A DNA stretch of 64,000 bases from Paenibacillus sp. HB172176 (GCF_011947265.1 NZ_JAATHD010000003.1:1-64000), one strand, 5' to 3'; shown: positions 46,054-55,399, counted from the first letter of the stretch. Numbers and translations are program-made. The notes: generated by a model not told the origin, from the letters alone.

Positions 46054-46785
46054 CCTCTCAATTGCTTCTTGAGTAATGTCAATCTATGACAGCCTATTAT
46101 GACATTCTAATTAAACACGCATTAAACGCGGTCGCTCATCTTCGAATGGCCGCGATAGAGGTTTTCTCTTGAGCGCTTCCTGCTGTTGACAGGTGAAACA
46201 AACCGTCACGGCGGGAGGCTTTTTTTGTACGGATATGATTTGCAATCTTTTTGTTCATGTTTGCGCATGATCGCAGCGGACCGTAGATACGCTATTTCAG
46301 CAAAATGAGCCGTTTTTGTAATTTCACGGACAGAGATGCCGCTATTTTCGAAAAAACAGCGATTATTTTGATTTTTTGAGTAAATATAGGCTCGTCCGCT
46401 AAAACGAAAAAAATTCGTATTTTGTAATCATATCAGCGCCTTCTGTGTCCGTTTGCTTACCACATAAGAATTTATAAGTTTTCGGAGCTCCAAACTTACA
46501 AATTCTGATTGGCGATAAAACCTACCTCATGCTTACGAAGTTGCTTTGCTCCGCAAAGCTTTAGGTCGCTCATCTTCGAAAGGCCTCGATAGAGGTTTTC
46601 TCATTTCTGGACTTATGGAATTTCTGTTATTGCTCCTGCAATCTGAAAAGACTTCCCCCAACGGCAATCGCGGCGAAATGTACGTTTTACGGGCATTTGA
46701 CCGCTTCGAAACGGCTTAATTGTACGCCAAAACACTTAGATGTACCTATCCAGCTCCCGTCCGAATCCTATAAAATCGGTCGTGT
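46054..46785. other. Gene-free stretch rich in repeats and hairpins
   Basis: No gene seen. It holds a 39-bp near-identical direct repeat (46130-46168 and 46564-46602, core GGTCGCTCATCTTCGAA), a 15-bp hairpin (46467-46481 with 46492-46506, AGAATTTATAAGTTT against AAACTTACAAATTCT), and AT-rich segments with repeated GCTATTT about 50 bp apart (46291 and 46341). Each copy of the direct repeat ends in a small hairpin, CCTC or CCGC then GATA then GAGG, with TTTT after it. Confidence 0.6.
46175..46226 (+). terminator. Likely terminator of the sulfatase operon
   Basis: GCTTCCTGC (46175-46183) pairs with GCGGGAGGC (46211-46219) using two wobble pairs, with an inner TGAC/GTCA, followed by seven T. Confidence 0.6.
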
Positions 46786-46799
46786 AGAAAGCGCTGTCA
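46786..46799. promoter_or_regulatory. Probable CcpA (cre) site upstream of permease operon
   Basis: AGAAAGCGCTGTCA matches the cre consensus at 12 of 14 positions and lies about 35 bp before the predicted permease start, downstream of a TATAAA-like -10 box. It is nearly identical to the site before the GH95 gene. Confidence 0.6.
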
Positions 46800-46833
46800 C
46801 GACATCAAGGCAGGTTGCTGAGGAGGGGACGAT

Positions 46834-47820
46834 CTGAAGAAAGAACTGGTTTTAAAGAAAACGGCATCAACGCAAGCCGCCGCCATACCGACTTATTCTA
46901 AAAAACGCGGCTTATGGGAAGAAGCAGTCAGAAGTATGAAGAAGCATTGGCAGCTCTATTTGATCACGATTCCGCCGCTTCTATTTTTCTTGATATTCAA
47001 GTATTATCCGATGGCGAATGCGGTGCTTGCTTTCAAGGATTTCAACGTCATCAAAGGCATTTGGGGAAGCCCATGGGTGGGCATGAAGAACTTCAACTTG
47101 TTCTTCGACAATCCGATGTTCTGGCCGCTGGTCAAGAATACGATATACGTCAGCGGATATTTGCTGATCGCCGGATTTCCGATTCCGATTATTCTGGCGT
47201 TAATGCTGAATGAAATTCGCAACGGACGCTTCAAACGGTTGGTGCAGCTCGTGTCCTTTGCGCCCTATTTTATTTCGACAGTCGTCATGGTATCGATCAT
47301 AATGCTGTTTCTGGCGCCAAGGCTTGGATTTGTAAATGTGGCGATGAATCATTTCGGACTGGATTCGATTAATTTCCTCGGCGAGCCGGGCATGTTCCGA
47401 TCGATTTACGTCTGGTCCGATATTTGGCAAACGGCTGGATATACCTCCGTCATTTATTTGGCGGCGCTGGCCGGCATTGATCCAACCTTGTATGAAGCCG
47501 TCAAAGTGGACGGCGCATCACGCATTCAGAAGATTATACATGTGGATTTGCCCGGCATTCTGCCGACCATCATGATCGTTTTGATTCTGAACGTGGGCAG
47601 CGTCATGGCAATCGGCTTCGAGAAGATCTACCTGCTGCAAAATCCGCTCAATCTCGTCAATTCGGAGATTATTGCCACCTATGTGTACAGCGTCGGATTG
47701 CTGAACGCGAATTACAGCTTCGCAACCGCGGTAGGCTTGTTTAATTCAGTAATCAATCTGTTCTTGTTGGCATCGGTCAACTACTTGGCAAAACGATTCT
47801 CGAATACGAGTATTTGGTAA
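46834..47820 (+). CDS. ABC sugar permease, LplB/UgpA type, probable CTG start
   Basis: About 328 residues if it starts at CTG 46834, which follows GAGGAGGGG at ideal distance; the first in-frame ATG (46936) has no ribosome site and would delete the usual cytoplasmic N-terminal tail (TYSKKRGLWEEAVRSMKKHW). Six transmembrane segments, with EAA motif YEAVKVDGASRIQKIIHV. Pairs with the permease at 47836. The family plan is clear; the unusual start is inference and worth checking. Confidence 0.85.
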   Translation: MKKELVLKKTASTQAAAIPTYSKKRGLWEEAVRSMKKHWQLYLITIPPLLFFLIFKYYPMANAVLAFKDFNVIKGIWGSPWVGMKNFNLFFDNPMFWPLVKNTIYVSGYLLIAGFPIPIILALMLNEIRNGRFKRLVQLVSFAPYFISTVVMVSIIMLFLAPRLGFVNVAMNHFGLDSINFLGEPGMFRSIYVWSDIWQTAGYTSVIYLAALAGIDPTLYEAVKVDGASRIQKIIHVDLPGILPTIMIVLILNVGSVMAIGFEKIYLLQNPLNLVNSEIIATYVYSVGLLNANYSFATAVGLFNSVINLFLLASVNYLAKRFSNTSIW

Positions 47821-47835
47821 AAAAGGAGTGCTAGC

Positions 47836-48735
47836 ATGGCAGCAACGAAACAAACCATACGCGATTCAGCAAGCGATAAAGTATTTCTGTTTTTCATCTA
47901 CGTCGTTCTCAGCCTGGTGCTGGTCGCCGTAATTTACCCGCTTATTTATATTTTGAGCAGCTCGATCAGTTCTCCGGCGGCCGTCACCTCGGGCAGAGTA
48001 TGGCTGTGGCCGGTGGATATATCCTTCAGAGGTTTCGAGGTGCTGTTCAAGACGCCGCAGATTATGACAGGCTACGGCAATTCCATCTTCTATACCTGCG
48101 CCGGAACGTTGATTAGCGTATCGCTGACCATCATGATTGCTTATCCGCTATCGCGAAAAACCTTCTTCGGCAGAAAAGCGCTGATGATGATGATTACCTT
48201 CACACTGCTGTTCAGCGGGGGGCTCATCCCTATGTATATGGTCGTGAAGGAGGTCGGCTTGATCGACTCGAGATGGGCGCTGCTCATCCCGAATGCAATT
48301 TGGGTATGGCAGGTTATCATTGCGCGGTCCTTCTTCCAATCCTCGATTCCGGATGAGCTGTTCGAGGCCAGCGAGATGGACGGCTGCAGCGATTTGAAGT
48401 TTTTGCGGAGCATCGTCATTCCGTTGTCGATGCCGATTATCGCCGTGCTCGTGCTGATGTATGCAGTGGGGCAATGGAACGCGTATTTCGACGCATTGAT
48501 TTATTTGAAGACCGCGGATTTGTTCCCGTTGCAGCTCATTCTAAGGAGCATCATCATCCAGAACAACAGTGCCGGAGGTCTGAACGACGCGATGAAGCAA
48601 GTGGAGAGGCAGCAGCTTGCCGAGCTGTTGAAATATTCCTTGATTGTCGTTGCGACGCTTCCCGTGCTCGTTATTTATCCTTTCGTTCAACGCTATTTCG
48701 TCCAGGGGATGCTCGTCGGTTCGGTGAAGGGCTGA
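47836..48735 (+). CDS. ABC sugar permease, LplC/YtcP type
   Basis: 299 residues, AAAAAGGAG upstream of the ATG, EAA motif FEASEMDGCSDLKFLRSIVI and family ending YFVQGMLVGSVKG. Second subunit of the importer whose binding protein is encoded at 49621, after the repeat arrays. Confidence 0.92.
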   Translation: MAATKQTIRDSASDKVFLFFIYVVLSLVLVAVIYPLIYILSSSISSPAAVTSGRVWLWPVDISFRGFEVLFKTPQIMTGYGNSIFYTCAGTLISVSLTIMIAYPLSRKTFFGRKALMMMITFTLLFSGGLIPMYMVVKEVGLIDSRWALLIPNAIWVWQVIIARSFFQSSIPDELFEASEMDGCSDLKFLRSIVIPLSMPIIAVLVLMYAVGQWNAYFDALIYLKTADLFPLQLILRSIIIQNNSAGGLNDAMKQVERQQLAELLKYSLIVVATLPVLVIYPFVQRYFVQGMLVGSVKG

Positions 48736-48963
48736 TGGGGCGCTTCGGTATAGGTTGAGTCGAAATCGGCGGCTGCTCGGCTGCAACCGCTTGCGGTGCG
48801 GTTGTCGGCAAGTCTTGCTTCGCGAGTGAGAGCATCCGGCTGGAGTTAGGCAGGAAGCGCAGGCAGGCAGGCGGGCTGTCGATCGGCAGCGACTTTGGCG
48901 GTGCAGCTAGGAAAGCTAGGAAATGCAGGCTGATTGTCCGCGTGATGAGTGGAAGCTCGAGCC
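48736..48963. other. Gene-free lead-in to the repeat arrays
   Basis: No gene seen. It contains a GC-rich hairpin, GCAACCGC paired with GCGGTTGT around TTGCGGT (near 48781), and short AGGCAGGCAGG and GCTAGGAAA duplications. Confidence 0.4.
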
Positions 48964-49261
48964 GCAGGTGTACTTTTTGCACCTGGAGTGTGGAATGAGC
49001 GAGTTTGTAGGGCTGCAGGTGTACTTTTTGCACCTGGAGTGTGGAATGAGCGAGTTTGCAGGGCTGCAGGTGTACTTTTTGCACTTGGAGCATGGAATGA
49101 GCGAGTTTGGCAGGTTGTAGGTGTACTTTTTGCACCTGGAGTGTGGAATGAGCGAGTTTGTAGGGCCGCAGGTGTACTTTTTGCACTTGGAGCATGGAAT
49201 GAGCGAGTTTGGCAGGTTGTAGGTGTACTTTTTGTACCTGGAGCTAACAATGGGCTGACTC
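48964..49261. repeat. Tandem 51-bp hairpin repeat array, family A (six units)
   Basis: Five complete 51-bp units and a shortened sixth. Each has GC or GT, a 19-nt palindrome (AGGTGTACTTTTTGCACCT), GGAG and a 26-nt spacer containing AATGAGCGAGTTTG. Base changes in the arms (CACTT in units 3 and 5, GTACCT in unit 6) turn Watson-Crick pairs into G-T pairs, so the RNA hairpin is kept. The last unit runs directly into family B. Confidence 0.92.
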
Positions 49262-49516
49262 GTAAGTCGAAAAATCCGACTTGGAGAGGCGCATCTGAGC
49301 AAAACGAGCGCTGTAAGTCGGAAAAACCGACTTGGAGGAGCGCACCTGAGCAAAACGAGCGCTGTAAGTCGAAAAATCCGACTTGGAGAGGCGCATCCAA
49401 GCGCAACGAGCGCTGCAAGTCGAAAAATCCGACTTAGAGGAGCGCATCTGAGCAAAACGAGCGCTGCAAGTCGAAAAATCCGACTTGGAGAGGCGAGAAG
49501 CGAAGACAGCGATGGA
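49262..49516. repeat. Tandem 51-bp hairpin repeat array, family B (five units)
   Basis: Five units with palindrome AAGTCGAAAAATCCGACTT or AAGTCGGAAAAACCGACTT, then GGAG (AGAG in unit 4) and a 26-nt spacer with TGAGCAAAACGAGCGCT; the last spacer is degenerate. The layout 2+19+4+26 is identical to families A and C. The array ends about 100 bp before the binding-protein gene. Confidence 0.92.
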
Positions 49517-49620
49517 CCACATTGAAAGGGGTGAGGCTTATATCTGTGGTGAAGGTTGGAACGCAATCAATGGATGTTTGACTGGAAGACTTACATTAAT
49601 AAAAAAGGGAGCGAAAAACA

Positions 49621-51318
49621 TTGAAAAAGAGAATGGTAAGCCTATTCGCGCTTATAATGTCCGTATCACTTGTGCTTGCGGCATGCTCGGGCGGCAATAA
49701 CAATAATTCGGGAGGAAACAGCGGCTCGTCGCCAACCTCTTCCTCGACAAACACGGATTCCGGCAATGGCGGACAGTCCGACAAACCAGTAGATATCAGC
49801 GTCTTTGCCGTTCAGGAGCAGGGCATCGATCTTGACACGAACAAATTCACGCAATTCGTCGAAGACAAATTCAACATCAACTTCAAATTCGAGCTGAATC
49901 CTTCCGACGGAGCCAAGGAGAAGCGTCAAATCTCGCTCGCGAGCGGCGACTATCCCGATGCGTACATCCTGACAGCCTATGTCGATCAGTTCTCGCAAAC
50001 GGATGTGTTGAAATACGGCAAGCAAGGCGTATTCGTTCCGCTGAACGACCTTATCGATCAATATGCGCCGAACATTAAAGCGGCTATGGAATCCAACGCC
50101 GATTTGAAAGCGTTTAATACAGCGCCGGACGGCAATATTTACGGCCTCGTATCCTATTCGCAATGCTTCCATTGCTCTTATCCGAACAAGCTGTGGCTGA
50201 ACACCTCATGGATGAAGAAGCTCAATCTCGAAACGCCGACGACGCCGGAGGAATTCAAGAAGGTGCTCGAGGCGTTCAAGAATGAAGATCCGAACGGCAA
50301 CGGCAAGGCTGACGAAGTGCCGCTGAGCGGCTCGACGGAAGACTTCGGCGTGCGCGTGCTGCCGTTCCTGATGAATCCATTCGTCTATGACGACGACCGC
50401 AACTATCTGAATCTGACCGACGGCAAGGTGGAGTCGGCCGCGATTAAGCCGGAGTGGAAGGAAGGCTTGACTTATGTGAAGTCCCTCTACGATGAAGGCC
50501 TGATTGATCCGGGCGCGTTCACGCAAAATGCGGAAGCCTTCAAGAAAATCGGCGAAAACGCCGATGTGCAAATTCTTGGCGCCGGCGCGGGCATGCATCC
50601 GGCCATCTTCGTCAATATCGATCAAGGCAACAAATATTCGGCCGATTATAATCCTCTGGAGCCTCTGACAGGCCCGGACGGCAAATCTTATGCTACGCAT
50701 GACAGCGGCGGTGTCGCGCCAGGCGCGAAATTCGTCATCACGAACAAAGCAAGCAAGGAAGCTCAGATCGCTCTCATCAAGCTTGTTGATTATATGTACA
50801 CATGGGAAGGTCAGACGAATGCGGCTTCCGGCATGAAGGGTATTGACTGGGAAGATCCGGGTCCAGACGATGTTGCGCTTGGAGAAGGCGTAGAAGCGAA
50901 GATCAAGCCGATTCCGGCAAAAGAAGGCGAAGCGCCGCGCAACGCGGGCTGGAGCGGCATGGGCCACTTCTATATGCCTTCCGAGTACAGAGACAGCTTC
51001 GTTCAAGGCACCGATATTTATGATTCCAACGCCTATGAGCGCAGATTGTATGAAGCGACGCTGCTTTATCAAGGCCACGAGCCCGAGGAGCTCTTCCCGA
51101 TCTGGTCCATCTGGGTTGATCCGGCTGAAGCGGATGAAGCGAGCATCCTGCAAACCAACATTAAGAAATACGTAGAGCAGAACGCGCTTCAATTCGTAAC
51201 GGGCAACAAGGATCTCAACAAGGATTGGGATGCTTACGTCAAGGGGCTGAAGGATTTGAAGCTGGATCGTTACCTGGAAATTTTACAGAAGGCTTACGAC
51301 GCTTCGACTCAATCATAA
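49621..51318 (+). CDS. ABC solute-binding lipoprotein (LplA type)
   Basis: 565 residues. TTG start at 49621 preceded by AAAGGGAG, giving MKKRMVSLFAL; lipobox LVLAAC; long Asn/Gly/Ser linker. It is a close paralogue of the binding protein at 33781. It should serve the permeases encoded at 46834-48735, from which it is separated by 885 bp of repeat arrays. A strong terminator follows. The GH27 and GH95-like enzymes downstream suggest an alpha-galactoside- or fucoside-containing ligand. Confidence 0.93.
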   Translation: MKKRMVSLFALIMSVSLVLAACSGGNNNNSGGNSGSSPTSSSTNTDSGNGGQSDKPVDISVFAVQEQGIDLDTNKFTQFVEDKFNINFKFELNPSDGAKEKRQISLASGDYPDAYILTAYVDQFSQTDVLKYGKQGVFVPLNDLIDQYAPNIKAAMESNADLKAFNTAPDGNIYGLVSYSQCFHCSYPNKLWLNTSWMKKLNLETPTTPEEFKKVLEAFKNEDPNGNGKADEVPLSGSTEDFGVRVLPFLMNPFVYDDDRNYLNLTDGKVESAAIKPEWKEGLTYVKSLYDEGLIDPGAFTQNAEAFKKIGENADVQILGAGAGMHPAIFVNIDQGNKYSADYNPLEPLTGPDGKSYATHDSGGVAPGAKFVITNKASKEAQIALIKLVDYMYTWEGQTNAASGMKGIDWEDPGPDDVALGEGVEAKIKPIPAKEGEAPRNAGWSGMGHFYMPSEYRDSFVQGTDIYDSNAYERRLYEATLLYQGHEPEELFPIWSIWVDPAEADEASILQTNIKKYVEQNALQFVTGNKDLNKDWDAYVKGLKDLKLDRYLEILQKAYDASTQS

Positions 51319-51329
51319 GCATGAACAAC

Positions 51330-51367
51330 ATCTGGCGCTTTATTGCATAATAGAGCGCCAGATTTTT
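51330..51367 (+). terminator. Terminator after the binding-protein gene
   Basis: ATCTGGCGCT pairs with AGCGCCAGAT, followed by TTTTT. Confidence 0.85.
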
Positions 51368-51442
51368 ATTGAAATTCAAAGGAAGTTATTTTGTTGTATG
51401 CACATGAATTGCATTTTGTTAACCCAAAAGGAGATGAATGAT

Positions 51443-54400
51443 GTGGCGAGAGTGTTCAGAGGATGCCGGACAAGCGTGCTGGTTTTCTTATTGATCGCTG
51501 CTCAACTGGGATTTCTGACATCAACGGCAAAGGTTGCCCATGCAGCGAATAATGGACTGGGCTCGCAGCCCTATATGGGCTGGAGCAGCTATAGCATGCA
51601 GGTGTACAGCAGCAATAATCAGTGGATTTCGGCGGCGCAGATCAAAGCGCAATCGGACGCGATGCACAGCACCTTGCAATCGCATGGCTACGAATACATT
51701 AATATCGATGCAGGTTGGAATGGAGGGATGGACGGCTACGGCCGTCCGATTCCCAGCACAACGCTCTATCCGGACGGCTTTCAGGATGTCATCGATTATG
51801 TGCATGCCAACGGGCAGAAGATCGGCATTTACGGCATTCCGGGTTTGTCGCCGCAAGCGTATGACGAGGATCTTCCGATCTACGGAGCGCCCGGGTGCAG
51901 CATGCAGGATATTGCCGCTCAGCCGCTCGCGCAATCGGATTATTGGGGATTGGGCTACAAGATTGATTTCTCCCAGCCTTGCGCGCAAAGCTACATTGAT
52001 TCGATCGCGGATTTGTACGGAGATTGGGGAATCGACTTCCTGAAATTTGACAGCGTGACGCCCGGATCGGGCATATCGGATCTTTCTCTTGACGCCAGGG
52101 ATGATGTGGCGGCTTGGTCGGAAGCGCTCGAGCCCTACGATATTTGGCTGGAGCTGTCATGGGCGCTGGACATCAATTACATTGATACATGGAAGGAATA
52201 CGCGAACGGATGGCGGGTTGACTGGGATATTGAATGCTATTGCGGCACGTCCGGTCTAACAAGCTGGAGCAGCATTGCGAGGCTGTTCCCAAGAGCTGAG
52301 CAGTGGTGGCGGCATGCGGGGCCGGGAGGCTGGAACGACTTCGATTCGTTGAACGTCGGCAACGGCTCGATGGACGGCATCACGCAGGATGAGCGCCGCT
52401 CGGCGATGACGCTGTGGGCGATATCCGCCGCCCCGCTCTATATCGGGAATGATATGACGAATCTGGATTCCTTCGGCATCAGTCTGCTTACCAATGACGA
52501 GGTCATCGCGGTGGATCAAGCCGGAAAACCGGCAAGACCGATCTCGACCGATACCGACCAGCAAGTCTGGTATGCCAATAATGGAGACGGGAGCTTCACG
52601 GTCGCTCTGTTCAACCTGGGAAGCTCGGCGGCGACTGTATCCGTTGACTGGAGCGAGATAGGAATCAACGGTTCGGCAGATGTGCGGGATTTGTGGAGCC
52701 ATACGGATCTCGGCACGTTCGCGACCGGATACAGCTCTGTCGCATTGGCCTCGCATGCTTCCCGTTTGTTCAAAGTGGAGCCGGTAAGCGGCACCGTATC
52801 CGCGAATGATGATGATCATGGATTCGTGTACAGCGGCGATTGGCTTCGCAACGGCGACAATGAAGAGATAGGCGGTACGCAAAATTTGCTGGTATCGGTT
52901 TCCGATTCAAGCGTGAGCAACAGCGAGCTTTCCGTAGTTGAAGCAAGCTTCAATAAGAAGACAGCCGCGCAGTCGGATATCGAGACCGATTTGACGCTTA
53001 ATGGCAATACGCTGAGCGGCATATCGAACGGAGGCTCAGCGCTTGCGAGCCCAACGGATTATAGTGTATCCGGCAATACGGTGGCGATCAAGAAAGAATA
53101 TCTTTCGGGATTGCCGACCGGAACGACGGAGCTGCAATTCAACTTCAGCGCGGGAGATTCCGAGCTCCTCTCTATCGCGATTAGCGATACGACTAACGGA
53201 GTAATCAAGACAGTGAATGACGATGATGGCGATATCGCCTATACGGGCTCTTGGCAGCGAAGCTGGGATCGCGGACTTGGGGATGTGAACGACGATGTTC
53301 ATTATACCGAAACGAATGATGATTTCTTCGAATATACGTTCACGGGCACGGGCATCGAGCTCATTTCCGAGAAGGATTCGTCGCAGGGCAATGTAGATAT
53401 CTATCTCGACGGGATATTTCAACAAACGGTGAATACTTACAATGCGAGCCGGCTGGTTCAACAAACCGTTTATTCGGCAACGGGCTTCAGCGAAGGCGTG
53501 CATACGCTGAAAGCCGTGAAGAAAACGGGCACGTTCATGCTGCTCGATCAACTCAAAGTCACAAAGCCTGACTTGATTATACCGGATGAAGGCAGCTTTA
53601 ATAAGAAGGTTACGGCGCAGGCGGACATCACTGTCGCAATGACACAAGGAGGTCCCGGCGTGACCGGAATTGCAAACGGCGGCGCTGCCTTGACCTTGGG
53701 AACCGATTATGCAGTATCCGGCAACCTTGTCACGATCAAGAAGGAGTATATTGCCGTTCAGGATACAGGAACAACCCGCCTAACCTTATCCTTCGCCGGG
53801 GGCTTGACGCAGACGCTGAGCATTGAAATCCGCGATACCTCGGTGCAGATGATTCCCGTTAACGATACTAACGAATCAATTGCTTATTCGGGAACATGGG
53901 GCTATAGCTGGAGCAGGGGATTGGGAGATTATAACGATGATGTCCATTATACGGAGAATAATAATGACTTCTTCACCTACACCTTCGACGGCACGGGGAT
54001 TGAGCTGATCACAGAGAAGGATTCCTCGCAGGGCGAAATTGACATCTATCTCGACGATGTATTCCAGGAAACGGTGGACACGTATCATGGGAGCCGCCTC
54101 GCTCAGCAAAGCGTTTATGCGGCTGGGGGGTTGACGAATGGCTCGCATACCTTGAAGGCGGTCAAGAAGTCGGGCGCCTACATGCTGCTCGATCAGTTGA
54201 AGGTCACTTCACCATCGGCAGTGCTTAACAGCGGGATAAGTCCTTCTACAGTCAGCTTTGATCAAAATACGACAGAATCATCGGATCTCGCCGCGAGCAT
54301 AACGTGGAACGGCAATGAGTGGAGCGGAATCAGCAACGGCATGACCGCCCTGACGGAAGGGGAAGATTACATGCTGTCTGGCAGCGAGCTCCTCTTAAAA

Positions 54401-55399
54401 CAGCACTATTTGGCGACTTTGCCTGAAGGGATGACGAATTTGACGATTGCCTTCACGGGAGGATCCCCTCAGACGTTAACGGTCGTCGTGAGCAATTTCG
54501 CAAGAGGACGATATGTGACGGTGAACGATGCGGACCCGGGCATTTCGTACGCGGGAAATTGGCAGCACAGCCGAGTCAGGGGCTTCGGCGATTACAAAGA
54601 CGATGTTCACTTTACAGAGAATAATGATGATGCAGTTGAGTTTACCTTTACGGGAACCGGCATTGCAATGACCAGCGAGATGGATACTGCGCTAGGAGAG
54701 ATTGACATTTATCTGGACAATGTGTTCCAACAAAGCGTCAACGCTTATAACAGCAGCAGACTTGTGCAGCAGCCTCTCTATCATGCAACGGGATTGACTT
54801 TCGGCTCCCATACCTTGAAGGCTGTGAAAAAATCGGGCTCCTATATGCTGCTTGATCAATTGCTGGTGAAGAAGGACGATTTATTCGCTCCGGATACAGC
54901 AGACTTTGACAAAAATAGTTCCGAACAACAAGACATTACGGTAACTTTGGCGGTTGACGCCGATAACCTGATTCGGGTTTCGAACGGGACTAGCGATTTG
55001 ACTCAGGGAGTTGATTATACGATTTCCGGAAACCAGCTTACCGTGAAGAAGCAATACCTGGCGGGGCAGTCCGTCGGCACTTCAGTGCTCAGCTTTACCT
55101 TCGAGAGCGACTTCAAGCAGGATGTGCATTATACGGAAACGAACGACGATTATTTTGAATATTCATTTATTGGCACAGGAGCGGAGCTTGTCGGCCCGAA
55201 AGGCCCGCTGCAGGGGAATATGGACGTGTATGTGGACGGCGTATTCCAGGAGACGGTGAACGCTTATCAAGTCATCCGGAGCTCGGGACAACCGCTTTAT
55301 TCTATTTCGAGTCTGACGGGTGGGGCGCATACCTTGAAGGTAGTGAAGAAATCTGGAGCTGTGATGCTGACCGATCAAATTAATTATTTCGTTTCCTGA
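51443..55399 (+). CDS. Secreted GH27 alpha-galactosidase-like enzyme with alternating X2 and carbohydrate-binding-like modules
   Basis: About 1318 residues. GTG 51443 follows AAAGGAG at normal distance and gives a signal peptide ending VAHA. The GH27 barrel (about 35-330) has MGWSSYS, NIDAGWNGG, DFLKFDS (nucleophile) and WRVDWDIECYCG (acid/base), then a beta domain to about 455. The rest is built of X2-like segments (FNKKTAAQSDI, SGISNGG, DYSVSGNTVAIKKEYL) alternating with jelly-roll-like segments (SWDRGLGDVNDDVHYTETND, FMLLDQLKV). There are three full pairs; a remnant precedes them, and the fourth pair has lost about 43 residues at the X2/jelly-roll junction. The beta-L-arabinopyranosidase activity also known in GH27 is an alternative. 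Confidence 0.88.
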   Translation: MARVFRGCRTSVLVFLLIAAQLGFLTSTAKVAHAANNGLGSQPYMGWSSYSMQVYSSNNQWISAAQIKAQSDAMHSTLQSHGYEYINIDAGWNGGMDGYGRPIPSTTLYPDGFQDVIDYVHANGQKIGIYGIPGLSPQAYDEDLPIYGAPGCSMQDIAAQPLAQSDYWGLGYKIDFSQPCAQSYIDSIADLYGDWGIDFLKFDSVTPGSGISDLSLDARDDVAAWSEALEPYDIWLELSWALDINYIDTWKEYANGWRVDWDIECYCGTSGLTSWSSIARLFPRAEQWWRHAGPGGWNDFDSLNVGNGSMDGITQDERRSAMTLWAISAAPLYIGNDMTNLDSFGISLLTNDEVIAVDQAGKPARPISTDTDQQVWYANNGDGSFTVALFNLGSSAATVSVDWSEIGINGSADVRDLWSHTDLGTFATGYSSVALASHASRLFKVEPVSGTVSANDDDHGFVYSGDWLRNGDNEEIGGTQNLLVSVSDSSVSNSELSVVEASFNKKTAAQSDIETDLTLNGNTLSGISNGGSALASPTDYSVSGNTVAIKKEYLSGLPTGTTELQFNFSAGDSELLSIAISDTTNGVIKTVNDDDGDIAYTGSWQRSWDRGLGDVNDDVHYTETNDDFFEYTFTGTGIELISEKDSSQGNVDIYLDGIFQQTVNTYNASRLVQQTVYSATGFSEGVHTLKAVKKTGTFMLLDQLKVTKPDLIIPDEGSFNKKVTAQADITVAMTQGGPGVTGIANGGAALTLGTDYAVSGNLVTIKKEYIAVQDTGTTRLTLSFAGGLTQTLSIEIRDTSVQMIPVNDTNESIAYSGTWGYSWSRGLGDYNDDVHYTENNNDFFTYTFDGTGIELITEKDSSQGEIDIYLDDVFQETVDTYHGSRLAQQSVYAAGGLTNGSHTLKAVKKSGAYMLLDQLKVTSPSAVLNSGISPSTVSFDQNTTESSDLAASITWNGNEWSGISNGMTALTEGEDYMLSGSELLLKQHYLATLPEGMTNLTIAFTGGSPQTLTVVVSNFARGRYVTVNDADPGISYAGNWQHSRVRGFGDYKDDVHFTENNDDAVEFTFTGTGIAMTSEMDTALGEIDIYLDNVFQQSVNAYNSSRLVQQPLYHATGLTFGSHTLKAVKKSGSYMLLDQLLVKKDDLFAPDTADFDKNSSEQQDITVTLAVDADNLIRVSNGTSDLTQGVDYTISGNQLTVKKQYLAGQSVGTSVLSFTFESDFKQDVHYTETNDDYFEYSFIGTGAELVGPKGPLQGNMDVYVDGVFQETVNAYQVIRSSGQPLYSISSLTGGAHTLKVVKKSGAVMLTDQINYFVS

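Noticed and set aside
48964..49516. CRISPR-like array
   Set aside because: Units are strictly tandem and the spacers are themselves repeated, not unique; no cas genes are present.
48671..49566. Several overlapping repeat-rich open frames on both strands
   Set aside because: All are by-products of the 51-bp arrays; different frames give equally regular but unrelated peptides and none has a ribosome site.
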